Below, piece after piece: positions 1 to 7,759 of a DNA stretch of 64,000 nucleotides. The translations under genes were made by a program, and so were the position numbers. The DNA comes from Streptomyces caniscabiei (lineage in GTDB: Bacteria; Actinomycetota; Actinomycetes; Streptomycetales; Streptomycetaceae). Where the stretch lies: NCBI RefSeq assembly GCF_014930365.1, contig NZ_JABXWI010000014.1, forward strand, positions 186,001 through 250,000, written 5' to 3'. Position 1 is the stretch's first letter. Each line of letters starts with the position of its first letter. The notes beneath the pieces are model-generated. The model ran no database searches and was not told where the DNA came from. It saw only the letters and a program-made list of their open reading frames with translations.

Positions 1-584
1 GTGCCGGTGGTGAGGGTGCCCGTGACCGGGTCCGTGAGAGGGCCGGCGAGGGGGCCGATGCGGTGCAGGACCTCGTCGTGGTGGCCGTCGCCGAGCCACG
101 CGGCCGGGAACAGCACGCGTTCGGTGACCTCGGCCGACCGCTTGCGGGCGTACTGCTTGAGGACCATCTGGATGGCCTTGTTGTCCGCGGACACGGTGGC
201 CTCGACATGGCGGGCACCACGCTCGCGCTGCCGCTCCGCCGCCGCCTCGAAGAGCCGTACGCCGAGGAACGGGATGCCGTGCCGGGGGCTGACGGCCGTC
301 TGCCAGACGAAGTACGTGTCGGGCTCGTCCGGGCGCCGGTAGCCGGTGAGGAAGCCGACGATCTCACCGTTCACGGTGGCGAGCAGCGAGCAGTCGGCGA
401 AGTCCCGGAACCACAGGACGTAGGAGTAGGGGCTGTTGGTGTCCAGGCCGGGGGTGCCCTTGACCAACTCCCAGACCGCGAAGCCGTCTTCGGGGCGGGG
501 CTCGCGGAAGACGGCCCGGCGGGTCGGTTCGGGGGAGGGGGTCACGGGCCGCGCCCGGTTCTCGGTGGTGGTGGGGCTGGTCAC
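1..584 (-). CDS. ectA: L-2,4-diaminobutyrate N-acetyltransferase EctA, 3' end outside the window
   Basis: This GNAT-fold enzyme acetylates L-2,4-diaminobutyrate to N-acetyl-diaminobutyrate, the second step of ectoine synthesis. The GTG start at 584 overlaps the ectC stop in a GTGA. The translation reads TSPTTTENRARP near the start, then VWELVKGTPGLDTNSPYSY, LLATVNGEIVGFLTGYRRP, FVWQTAVSPRHGIPFLG, ATVSADNKAIQ and LFPAAWLGDGHHDEVLHRIG, a characteristic EctA series that includes the conserved DTNSPYSY block and the acetyl-CoA-binding region. 194 codons lie in the window, so the gene should end just beyond base 1. Being last, after ectB and ectC, is odd: the usual order is ectABC(D). Family assignment is firm; the substrate in this cluster context is inferred. 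Confidence 0.93.
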   Translation of the reverse strand, partial: MTSPTTTENRARPVTPSPEPTRRAVFREPRPEDGFAVWELVKGTPGLDTNSPYSYVLWFRDFADCSLLATVNGEIVGFLTGYRRPDEPDTYFVWQTAVSPRHGIPFLGVRLFEAAAERQRERGARHVEATVSADNKAIQMVLKQYARKRSAEVTERVLFPAAWLGDGHHDEVLHRIGPLAGPLTDPVTGTLTTG

Positions 585-1045
585 GGCCGGCCCACCCCCT
601 CGGGGGTCGGGCCGGGTGCCTCGGTCGGCACGGGCGTCCCGGCCGGCACCGGTGTCTCGGGCAGCAGCGGGTACGCGCCGGTCGCGTCGTGGTCCTCGGC
701 GCCGGTCACCGGCGGGTTGAAGACGCAGACGTAACGGGAGTCCGTCCTCGGGCGGAGCGTGTGCCGCTCGTGGCCGTCGAGGAGGTACATCGTGCCCGGC
801 GTGATCCAGTGCTTCTCGCCGGTCTCCTCGTCGGTGAGCTCGGACTCGCCCGCCACGCACAGCACGGCCTCGATGTGGTGGGCGTACCACATGGTCGTCT
901 CGGTGCCGGCGTAGACGGTGGTCTCGTGCAGGGAGAAGCCGACCTGCTCCTTGGCGAGCACGATGCGCTTGCTCTCCCAGGTGCCCGACTTCGCCCGCAC
1001 ATGACGGTCGGTGTTCTCGATGTCCTTGAACGATCGGACGATCAC
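581..1045 (-). CDS. ectC: Ectoine synthase EctC with an extended Pro-rich tail
   Basis: This cupin-fold hydro-lyase cyclises N-acetyl-diaminobutyrate to ectoine. The 154-residue product starts at GTG 1045, with AAAGGA about 11 nt upstream. Conserved EctC blocks are present: GTWESKRIVLAKEQVGFSLH, MWYAHHIEAVLC (with the Glu of the active/metal site), TPGTMYLLDGHERHTLRP (with the Tyr and His of the active site) and VCVFNPPVTGAEDHD. The family is usually about 130 residues; this copy adds roughly 20 residues rich in Pro, Thr and Glu after YPLLPET. The stop overlaps the ectA start, so the two are translationally coupled. Confidence 0.95.
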   Translation of the reverse strand: MIVRSFKDIENTDRHVRAKSGTWESKRIVLAKEQVGFSLHETTVYAGTETTMWYAHHIEAVLCVAGESELTDEETGEKHWITPGTMYLLDGHERHTLRPRTDSRYVCVFNPPVTGAEDHDATGAYPLLPETPVPAGTPVPTEAPGPTPEGVGRP

Positions 1046-1061
1046 GGTGAGTTCGATCCTT

Positions 1062-1130
1062 TCAGTGGGTCAGTGGGTCAGTGGGTCAGTGGGTCAGTGG
1101 GTCGGTGGGTCGGTGGGTCGGTGGGTCAGG
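1062..1130. repeat. 8-bp tandem repeat between ectB and ectC
   Basis: About eight consecutive copies of GTCAGTGG (the last three GTCGGTGG) fill the gap between the ectB stop and the ectC ribosome-binding region and run into the last codons of ectB. Short tandem repeats of this kind can change copy number by slippage, which would alter ectB-ectC spacing without touching either core protein. Confidence 0.85.
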
Positions 1131-2397
1131 CGGTCTCGCGGACGGCTCGGGCCAGGACGCTCAGCCCTTCGTCCAGTTCCTCGGGGGTCACGGTCAGCGG
1201 CGGCAGCAGCTTGACCACCTCGTCCTCGGGACCCGAGGTCTCCAGGAGCAGACCGAGCTCGAAGGCCCGTCGGCAGACGGCCGAGGCCCGGCCCCGGTCG
1301 GTGAACTCGACGCCCCGGACCAGGCCGCGCCCCCGGTGGACGGCGTCCCGGTGCTCGTCGACCAGGGCGAGCAGCGCCTGCTCGACCTGCTCGCCACGGG
1401 CGAGGGTCTGCTTCTCGGTCTGGTCGTCGGACCAGTACGCGGCGAGCGCGGCGGACGCGGTGACGAACGCGGGGTTGTTGCCGCGGAAGGTGCCGTTGTG
1501 CTCGCCGGGCTCCCAGACGTCCCACTCCGGTTTGCACAGCGTCAGCGACATCGGCAGGCCGTACCCGCTGATCGACTTGGAGAGGGTGACGATGTCGGGC
1601 GTGATGCCCGCCTCCTCGAACGAGAAGAAGGCGCCGGTCCGCCCGCAGCCCATCTGGATGTCGTCGACGATGAGCAGCATGTCGTGCCGTTCGCACAGCA
1701 CGGCCAGCGCACGCAGCCACTCGGGGCGGGCGACGTTGACGCCACCCTCGCCCTGCACCGTCTCGACGATCACCGCGGCGGGCGTGTCCACGCCCGAGCC
1801 CCGGTCCTCCAACAGCCGCTCGAACCACAGCAGTTCGGGCGCGCCGTCGCTACGGTCGTCGACGTAACCGTCGTACGGCAGTCGTACGGCGTGCGCCAGG
1901 GGCACTCCGGCTCCCGCCCGCTTGAAGGCGTTGCCGGTGACGGCGAGCGAGCCGAGGGACATGCCGTGGAAGGCGTTGGTGAAGGAGACGACCGTCTCCC
2001 GGCCCGTCACCTTCCGCGCCAGCTTCAGCGCGGCCTCCACCGCGTTGGTGCCGGTCGGCCCCGGGAACATCACCTTGTACGGCAGATCACGCGGCCTGAG
2101 GACGAGGTGCTGGAACGTCTCCAGGAACGTCCGCTTGGCCGTGGTCGCCATGTCGAGGCCCTGGGTGACCCCGTCCCGCTCCAGGTGGTCGAGCAACGCC
2201 CGTTTCAGAACGGGGTTGTTGTGCCCGTAGTTGAGGGAACCGGCGCCCGCGAAGAAGTCCAGGTACGCGTGGCCGTCCTCGTCGTACAGCCGGCTGCCCC
2301 TGGCCCGGTCGAAGACGGTGGGCCAGCCCCGGCAGTAGCTCCGGACCTCCGACTCCAGGGTCTCGAAGACGCTCAGGTCGGGCGGGGCGATGGTCAT
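1126..2397 (-). CDS. ectB: Diaminobutyrate-2-oxoglutarate transaminase EctB
   Basis: This class III PLP aminotransferase converts L-aspartate-4-semialdehyde to L-2,4-diaminobutyrate with glutamate as donor, the first ectoine step. The 423-residue protein has near-canonical streptomycete EctB sequence: DLSVFETLESEVRSYCRGWP at the N terminus, GAGSLNYGHNNP, MFPGPTGTNAVEAALKLARK, LLIVDDIQMGCGRTGAFFSF (PLP-ring aspartate), and LSKSISGYGLPMSL around residue 270 with the Schiff-base lysine. The ATG at 2397 overlaps the ACP stop in an ATGA. That coupling ties ectoine precursor supply directly to the carrier-protein genes upstream. Confidence 0.95.
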   Translation of the reverse strand: MTIAPPDLSVFETLESEVRSYCRGWPTVFDRARGSRLYDEDGHAYLDFFAGAGSLNYGHNNPVLKRALLDHLERDGVTQGLDMATTAKRTFLETFQHLVLRPRDLPYKVMFPGPTGTNAVEAALKLARKVTGRETVVSFTNAFHGMSLGSLAVTGNAFKRAGAGVPLAHAVRLPYDGYVDDRSDGAPELLWFERLLEDRGSGVDTPAAVIVETVQGEGGVNVARPEWLRALAVLCERHDMLLIVDDIQMGCGRTGAFFSFEEAGITPDIVTLSKSISGYGLPMSLTLCKPEWDVWEPGEHNGTFRGNNPAFVTASAALAAYWSDDQTEKQTLARGEQVEQALLALVDEHRDAVHRGRGLVRGVEFTDRGRASAVCRRAFELGLLLETSGPEDEVVKLLPPLTVTPEELDEGLSVLARAVRETA

Positions 2398-2672
2398 ACG
2401 GCGGCCCGCTCGGGGGTGTCCGCCGTGGCGCCCGAGGCGAGGACGAAGTCGGTGAAGGTGTCCACGGAGACGAAGTCGTCCGCGTCGAGCTCCTCCGGGT
2501 CGACGACCAGGCCTATGGAGTCCTCCAGGGCCATCAGCATCTCCAGCATCGTGGTCGAGTCCAGGTGCAGGTCGTCGAAGAGGCGGATGTCGCCGTGGAG
2601 ACCGGTGACGGGACGTTCGAGGACGTGGGTGAGGGCGTTCTCGAGCGCGGTGACGACGTTCTGACGGTTCAT
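2394..2672 (-). CDS. Free-standing acyl/aminoacyl carrier protein
   Basis: This 92-residue four-helix carrier protein has the phosphopantetheine attachment site at Ser39 in DDLHLDSTTMLEMLMALED, followed by IGLVVDPEELDADDFVSVDT, as in discrete PCP/ACP proteins. It would be primed by the phosphopantetheinyl transferase at 4637-5695 and loaded by the adenylation enzyme at 2820-4637, both in the same operon. The stop overlaps the ectB start. No condensation, ketosynthase or thioesterase domain lies nearby, so it probably serves as a tether for tailoring an activated amino or carboxylic acid rather than for chain elongation. Confidence 0.9.
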   Translation of the reverse strand: MNRQNVVTALENALTHVLERPVTGLHGDIRLFDDLHLDSTTMLEMLMALEDSIGLVVDPEELDADDFVSVDTFTDFVLASGATADTPERAAV

Positions 2673-2685
2673 GGGCCTGTCCTTC

Positions 2686-2792
2686 GGGTTTCGGGTTGCC
2701 GGTTCGGTTGCGGGTTTCCGGTTCGGGTTCGGTTTCCGGTTCGGGTTTTGGGTTCGGGCTTCGGGTTCGGGTTTTGGGTTCGGGCTTCGGGG
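2686..2792. repeat. Low-complexity GGTTCGG / GGGTTTC repeat tract
   Basis: About 100 bp between the adenylation gene and the ACP gene consist of degenerate 6-7 bp units related to GGTTCGGG, alternating with GGTTTTGG. No start-bearing reading frame here looks like a protein. It acts as a spacer in an operon whose other junctions are mostly overlapping. Confidence 0.75.
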
Positions 2793-2819
2793 TGGGGTGA
2801 GGTGGGTGGGGGAGAGAGC

Positions 2820-4637
2820 TCAGTGAGCCGGTGCGGGGGTGAGGGAGCCGGGGGAGGCGACCAGGGTGGCCAGGGCCTTGCGGTCGACCTTTCCGTTGCC
2901 GTTGACGGGGAGCGCGTCGAGGCGGACACAGCGGCGGGGGATCTTGAAGGGTTCGATCAGGTCGCGCATGCGCTCGCGCACCTCCTCCGCCTTGAGGTCC
3001 GTGACCACGGCGAGCACCGCGGACCGCTGCCCGTCGGGCGGCAGGACGGCGGCCGACACGACGCCCTCGACACGGGACGCCGCCGCCTCCACCTCGGTCG
3101 CGCTGAGCCGGAAGCCGCGCTCCTTGTAGAGGTCGTCCCGGCGCCCGGCGAAGTACAGGTAGCCGTCCTCGTCCTGCCTGCCGTAGTCACCGGTGCGCAG
3201 TTCGGGGAAGAGCCCCTCGGCGCGCGGGAAGCGCTCGGCGGTCAGGTCGGGGCGCCGCCAGTAGCCGGCCATCACATGCGGTCCGCGCACCACGAACTGC
3301 CCGATCTCCCCGGCCGGCAGCCGTTCGCCGCCGTCCCCGACGACGAACACCTCGGTGCCGGGCAGCGGCAGACCGCACGAGCCGGGCCGGGTGAGGTCGC
3401 CGTCGGGCGGCATGATCGCGGTGCGCTTGCACTCGGTGAGGCCGTACATCACCTGGATCCGCAGCCCCGGCAGCGCGCCGCGCAACGCGGCCATCGTGGA
3501 GTCCGACAGCGCCGCGCCGGTGTTGGTGAGCAGCCGCAGCCTCGGCAGCCGCCCGCCCGCCGCCCCGCCGGAGCCACGCCGCAACAGCCACGCCAGCCGG
3601 TCGGCCACGGACGGCACGCCGGGAAGCACGGTGGCCCCGCACTCCTCCAGGTTCCGCAGCAGCGGCGGCCCCGACTCCGCGACGGTGCCGAGATGCAGCC
3701 GGGCGCCGCTCAGCGCGCAGAGGTAGAGCTGATAGAGGCCGTAGTCGAAGGAGAGGGGCAGCGGGCAGTACACGACGTCGTCGGCGCGGTAGCCGAGGCA
3801 GGCCTGGATGGCGGAGGCCGCGAACAGCACCTGCTGGTGGGTGCTCACCACGGCTTTGGGCAGAGCCGTGGTACCTGAGGTGTAGATGAGGCTGACGGGG
3901 TCGGTGGTGGGAAAGGGAGAGGGAGTGGGGGTGCCGGCAGGCGTGTGCTGCGGGCCGGTGGTGTCGGTGCCGGGCGAGCGCGGTACTGGTGCCGGCGGCA
4001 GTGGCGGTGCCGGTGCCGACTCCGGCGCCGGTTCCAGCCCCGGTGCCAGTGCCGTCCGTACGAGATCCTCGATCCGTACGGCTGCCACGCCGGCCCCGTC
4101 CGCGGTGCGGAGGGCCTCCGGGTCGTCGGAGACGAGGGCGCGGGGCTCGCAGTCGCCGAGCACGTGCTCCAGCGGGCCGCCGCGCACCTGCTCGTGCAGC
4201 ACGCTGAACACCGCCCCGATCCGGGACGCGGCGTACACCAGCATCGCCACGCCGAGCCCGTCGGCCGCCTTCACGACCAGGCGGTCACCCCGGCCCAGCC
4301 CGTCCCGCCGCAGCCGCCGGGCCAGCCGCGCACTGGCTTCCGCCAGTTCGCCGTAGGAGAGGACACCACCGCCGGTCGTGCTCAGGGCGGGGGCCCGGGG
4401 GGCCCGTTCGGCGGCGAGGTCGAGGAGGTGGTGGAGGAGGTGGGGGGTGAAGTCGGGGGTGTGCAGGGGGGTTTGTGCGCTCTGGTCGGTGAGGGGTGCC
4501 GGAGGTGTTGCGGCCCTCGTGGGTGTCGGCGTCGTGGCCGTCGTGGGCGTCGTGAAGGTCATGGCCGTTGTGGCCGTCGTGGGCCTTGTGGGATCGGCCG
4601 GCGGGACCGTGAGCTGCTGCGGGGACTCTGCGGACAT
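2820..4637 (-). CDS. AMP-forming adenylation enzyme (A-domain / acyl-CoA ligase superfamily)
   Basis: This ~605-residue stand-alone ANL-superfamily enzyme should activate a carboxylate as acyl-AMP and load the neighbouring ACP. Core motifs in order: LIYTSGTTALPKAVVSTH near residue 250 (A3; the usual GTTGxPKG is altered to GTTALPKA), VMYGLTECKRTA near 397 (A5), GQFVVRGPHVMAGYW, RTGDYGRQDEDGYLYFAGR near 480 (A7/A8), and NGNGKVDRKAL near 580 (A10, catalytic Lys). The first ~55 residues are Thr/Pro-rich and look disordered, and a Pro-rich insertion precedes A3. ATG 4637 is preferred over GTG 4640 because GAGGGAG is better spaced from it; both overlap the upstream stop. The substrate cannot be read with confidence. 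Confidence 0.9.
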   Translation of the reverse strand: MSAESPQQLTVPPADPTRPTTATTAMTFTTPTTATTPTPTRAATPPAPLTDQSAQTPLHTPDFTPHLLHHLLDLAAERAPRAPALSTTGGGVLSYGELAEASARLARRLRRDGLGRGDRLVVKAADGLGVAMLVYAASRIGAVFSVLHEQVRGGPLEHVLGDCEPRALVSDDPEALRTADGAGVAAVRIEDLVRTALAPGLEPAPESAPAPPLPPAPVPRSPGTDTTGPQHTPAGTPTPSPFPTTDPVSLIYTSGTTALPKAVVSTHQQVLFAASAIQACLGYRADDVVYCPLPLSFDYGLYQLYLCALSGARLHLGTVAESGPPLLRNLEECGATVLPGVPSVADRLAWLLRRGSGGAAGGRLPRLRLLTNTGAALSDSTMAALRGALPGLRIQVMYGLTECKRTAIMPPDGDLTRPGSCGLPLPGTEVFVVGDGGERLPAGEIGQFVVRGPHVMAGYWRRPDLTAERFPRAEGLFPELRTGDYGRQDEDGYLYFAGRRDDLYKERGFRLSATEVEAAASRVEGVVSAAVLPPDGQRSAVLAVVTDLKAEEVRERMRDLIEPFKIPRRCVRLDALPVNGNGKVDRKALATLVASPGSLTPAPAH

Positions 4638-5695
4638 CACTGCTCCCTCGTCGTGCCGGCGCCGGTCGAGGCCTTGGGGGTGTTCGTGGCAGCGACGGTG
4701 TTCGTGGCCGCGACGCTGTTCCTGGCCAGGTGGGTGTTCGTGTCCCTGGCCACCTCCGTCTCGCGCCTCCTCGCGGCCTTCCTCATGGGCACCACCGTCG
4801 TGGCCGTGGCCGCGCAGACGAGCTGGGGTTCGTCGAGCACCTCGGCGGTGCTGTCACCGGCCCCTGCCCGGGACCCGGACGCGGACCCCGCCCCGGTACC
4901 GACGCCGGGCCGCGCGGCGATCACCTTGTGGGCCCGTAGCTCCACGATCCGGCGCAGCCGGGTGCTGCGGACGAGCCGACCGCTCGCCTCGATGTAGTCG
5001 CCGGGTTGCACGGGCGCGGTGAAGCGGACGTCGGAGTACTCGGAGAGCAGCCCCTCGTCGCTGTCCGTCCGTACGGTGATCTCGGTGACCAGATCCCCGA
5101 AGAGCCGCAGGATCCGGGCGCCGTCGACCAGCCCGCCGCCGTAATGGGCGTCCTCCTGACCGATCCGTACGCGCAGGAAGGCCGTGGTGGGCTGTTCCGC
5201 GTGCTGTTCCGCGTGCCGCTCCGGGCTGCGGTGGTGGTCCTCGTCGCTGTCCGCCGCGGACGACATGATGGCGAACTCCTCTCTGTCGATGGCACTTTCG
5301 ATGGGGCCGTGGTCGCATCCACGGGCGTCGCCGGTCAGGGCGATCGCGACCGCCGCGACGACGTTCTGTTTGTGGGTTATGGACAGGGCGATCTCCGGCG
5401 GCCCCAACCGCGCCGCCCGCCCCCGGAACCGGACCGCGGGAGCCCCGTCGGTGTCCCGGTCCACCCAGATCTCGTACGGCGCGACGCCCTGGAGCATCCC
5501 GGTGCCCAACACCTTGAGCACCGCCTCCTTGGCCGCGAACCGCCCCGTCAGGAACTCCAGCCGCCGCTCGGCCCCCATCGCGTCGGCGAGTGCCGTCTCC
5601 TCGGGGGCGTAGGCGAACCGCAGGAACCAGGGCCGCCCGAGCAACGCGCGAAGTTCATCGCGGTCGAGCACGTCGACGCCGATCCGGAGGCTCAA
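4637..5695 (-). CDS. Phosphopantetheinyl transferase fused in frame to a hotdog-fold ammonia-lyase-like domain
   Basis: One uninterrupted frame of ~352 residues holds two domains. Residues ~1-120 are AcpS-like: LRIGVDVLDRDEL at the N terminus (Mg-binding Asp), LTGRFAAKEAVLKVLGTGM (KEA motif) and ALSITHKQNVVAAVAIAL. Residues ~145-350 match the 3-aminobutyryl/beta-alanyl-CoA ammonia-lyase hotdog family: IGQEDAHYGGGLVDGARILR, LFGDLVTEI, YSDVRFTAPVQPGDYIEASG. The likely start is TTG 5695, overlapping the decarboxylase stop as TTGA; a later start would lose the IGxD motif. An internal ATG at 5266 has GAGGAG 9 nt upstream, so the lyase domain may also be made separately. The C-terminal tail is Thr/Ala-rich. 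The PPTase should prime the ACP at 2394-2672; the lyase-like domain may add or remove ammonia on a thioester. Confidence 0.85.
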   Translation of the reverse strand: MSLRIGVDVLDRDELRALLGRPWFLRFAYAPEETALADAMGAERRLEFLTGRFAAKEAVLKVLGTGMLQGVAPYEIWVDRDTDGAPAVRFRGRAARLGPPEIALSITHKQNVVAAVAIALTGDARGCDHGPIESAIDREEFAIMSSAADSDEDHHRSPERHAEQHAEQPTTAFLRVRIGQEDAHYGGGLVDGARILRLFGDLVTEITVRTDSDEGLLSEYSDVRFTAPVQPGDYIEASGRLVRSTRLRRIVELRAHKVIAARPGVGTGAGSASGSRAGAGDSTAEVLDEPQLVCAATATTVVPMRKAARRRETEVARDTNTHLARNSVAATNTVAATNTPKASTGAGTTREQ

Positions 5696-7071
5696 GGCAT
5701 CCCGTCGCAGTCGACGAAGTCGTCGTCGTTCTGGCGGACTTCGCGGACTTCGCGGCCTTCGAAGCCATCGAAGACTCCGACGTCTTCGAAGTCGACGAGC
5801 CGCTGTTTGGCGAGCAGGTCGTCGGTGGTGTCCCGTTCCCGGACCAGATGGGCCCGGCCGCGGTGGACGAGGACCTCGGCCGGATAGCCGTGGCTGAGGA
5901 AGAGCCCCGGCGACGCGGTCGGCCCGTACGCCCCCGAACGCTCCACCCCGAGCAGGTCCCCCGGCCGCACCTCGGGCAGTTCCACCTTCTTGGCGACCAC
6001 GTCGTTGGGCGTGCAGAGCGGACCTGTGAGGGTGTAGCGCCGTACGGACGTGTCGGCTGACCCTGTCGCCGGGCGCGGCGGCCCCAGGTGGACGACGGGG
6101 AAGTTGCGCTTGACGAAGCTCCCGACGCCGACCGCCGCCATGTGGTGATTCGTACCGCCGTCCGCGACGACGAAGGTCTCGCCCCTGGACTCCTTCACGT
6201 ACCGGGCGCGTACGACATACGTGCCGGCCGTCGCCGTCAGGAAGCGGCCCAGTTCGATGATCAGCCGGCACTTCGGGTTGCGCGCGGCGAAGGGCGCGAT
6301 CGCGGCGCGCATGCCCGCGCCCAGGGCGGGCAGGTCGAGGTCGTCCTCGTTGTCGAAGTAGGCGACTCCCAGACCACCGCCGAAGTCCACGGTCTCCAGC
6401 GGGAAACCGAGCCGCCCCGCCAGGTCCTCGGCGGCGGACAGCACCTCGCTCGTGTTGCGGACGACGTCCTCGTGGTGCAGGAACCGCGTCCCCATGTACG
6501 CGTGGACGCCCCGCACCCGGATGTTCCGCAGCTCCGCCAACTCGCTCTTCGCGCCGCGCAGTTCCTCTTCGTCGATGCCGAACTGCCGGGGTTTGCCGCC
6601 CATGGCCAGCCCGGACCCCTTGGCGCTGAAGGCGGGGTTCACCCGCAGCACGACAGGAACCCTGCGCCCGTGCTCGGCCGCCAGCCGGTCCAACTGCCGT
6701 AGCTCTTCCATCGATTCACACACCACCGCGTGAATCCCGGCCTCCACACAGGCCGTCAGCTCACGCAGGTCCTTCCCCGGCCCGAGGAAGATGACGTCCT
6801 GCGGCGCGACCCCGGCCCGGAGGGCGGTGACGAGTTCGGCGTACGAGGAGACCTCGGCGCCTGCGCCCCGCGCACCGAGGAAGGCGCACACGCTGATGTT
6901 CGGGTTGGCCTTGAGCGAGAAGAAGATGTCGACGGACTCGGGCAGCAGACCGCGCAGTTCGCGGAAGGTGCCCTCCAGTACGTCCGCGTCGTAGACGAAC
7001 AACGGCGTACCGAATTCCTCGGCCAGCTCATCGAAGGATTGTCCCTGGATCTGGACGCGCTGTGCACTCAC
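5692..7071 (-). CDS. Type III-fold PLP-dependent decarboxylase (LysA/ornithine decarboxylase superfamily)
   Basis: This alanine-racemase-fold PLP decarboxylase of ~459 residues resembles diaminopimelate decarboxylase and the decarboxylases of siderophore and beta-amino-acid clusters. Motifs: IFFSLKANPNIS with the PLP Lys near residue 54, LRVNPAFSAKGSGLAMGGK, VDFGGGLGVAYFDNEDD, IIELGRFLTATAGTYV, VADGGTNHHMA and GPLCTPNDVVA (active-site Cys at the dimer interface). The start is GTG 7071 because AGGAAGG lies 8-9 nt upstream; the frame stays open to an ATG at 7278, but that stretch is an imperfect 9-bp repeat coding His-Gly units (HGVHGSHGIHGIHG) and is probably leader. The tail is rich in Asp/Glu/Val. 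The substrate may be a free diamino acid or an ACP-bound one. Confidence 0.9.
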   Translation of the reverse strand: MSAQRVQIQGQSFDELAEEFGTPLFVYDADVLEGTFRELRGLLPESVDIFFSLKANPNISVCAFLGARGAGAEVSSYAELVTALRAGVAPQDVIFLGPGKDLRELTACVEAGIHAVVCESMEELRQLDRLAAEHGRRVPVVLRVNPAFSAKGSGLAMGGKPRQFGIDEEELRGAKSELAELRNIRVRGVHAYMGTRFLHHEDVVRNTSEVLSAAEDLAGRLGFPLETVDFGGGLGVAYFDNEDDLDLPALGAGMRAAIAPFAARNPKCRLIIELGRFLTATAGTYVVRARYVKESRGETFVVADGGTNHHMAAVGVGSFVKRNFPVVHLGPPRPATGSADTSVRRYTLTGPLCTPNDVVAKKVELPEVRPGDLLGVERSGAYGPTASPGLFLSHGYPAEVLVHRGRAHLVRERDTTDDLLAKQRLVDFEDVGVFDGFEGREVREVRQNDDDFVDCDGMP

Positions 7072-7343
7072 GAAATTCCCTTCCTGGGTTTTCCGGCCCC
7101 CGCTGATGCGGTTCACTGCCAGCCGGAGTCGTCCTGAGTCTTGCGAACAGGTCCCCTGGATGTCGCGAATGCGATGAGCACGCTGCCTTGCGCATTGCTT
7201 GCCGTGAATTCCATGAATCCCGTGACTCCCATGAACTCCGTGCCCATTCCTGTGAGGGCGATGGGGTGCTTCCGACAAGCAAGAGTTTTGCGGCTCGGAG
7301 AGGCGCTGGGAAGTGGAATCCGATGGCCCAAACTGGCCGTGTC

Positions 7344-7673
7344 CTATTCAGTCCTGGGCCACCAGGGCCAGCCCGCGTCCGGCACGAACAGGGGCGACTC
7401 GGAACACCGCACCTGCCAGGCCCGCAGGTCGGGCCGACGCGCGGCGGTCCGTCGCCAGAGCCGTTCCGCCCGGGCCTCCGCCTCTTCGAGACAGGCCGCG
7501 CGCAGGAAGAACCCCACCACGGGGCGCGCGGGATCGTCCCGGTGCACGGTGACATGTTCGAGCGCGTCGGAGTCACCGGCGCACGCCGCGATCGCCGACC
7601 TGGTGTCCGCCGGCAGGGAAGCGCCGCAGGGCACACGGCCGGACGGCTCCAGGGCAAGGTGAATGAGATACAT
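7344..7673 (-). CDS. Small conserved hypothetical protein beginning MYLIHLALEPSG
   Basis: A 109-residue protein with the pattern MYLIHLALEPSG, EHVTVHRDDPARPVVGFFLR, AACLEEAEARAERLWRR and a Trp/Pro-rich end (DAGWPWWPRTE). I recall similar short proteins next to regulators and secondary-metabolite genes in Streptomyces, without an assigned function. It has no signal peptide or membrane segment and looks like a small alpha/beta protein. It starts at ATG 7673, directly after a GGGGG run. It sits between the LuxR-type regulator and the decarboxylase on the same strand, so it may belong to that regulon. About 270 bp follow before the decarboxylase start, enough for a separate promoter. Confidence 0.7.
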   Translation of the reverse strand: MYLIHLALEPSGRVPCGASLPADTRSAIAACAGDSDALEHVTVHRDDPARPVVGFFLRAACLEEAEARAERLWRRTAARRPDLRAWQVRCSESPLFVPDAGWPWWPRTE

Positions 7674-7759
7674 CCCCCTAGCTTGGGGCGCTCGCCGCAT
7701 ATGCCCTGCCGACGGTCGCTGGACGCTTCGGGCCATGGCCGGGACCGGCCACGCCCGGC

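Noticed and set aside
1081..1130. Origin-type iterons or protein-binding array in the GTCAGTGG tract
   Set aside because: It is a simple perfect microsatellite-like repeat inside an operon, without replication genes nearby.
2820..4997. Long plus-strand open frames opposite the adenylation and PPTase genes
   Set aside because: They are antisense shadows with Arg/Pro/Gly-rich translations and no motifs; the minus-strand frames carry complete enzyme motif sets.
5692..7278. Start of the decarboxylase at ATG 7278
   Set aside because: The extra 69 codons are low-complexity His-Gly repeat and tRNA-like composition without homology expected; GTG 7071 has an ideal ribosome-binding site and fits the family N terminus.
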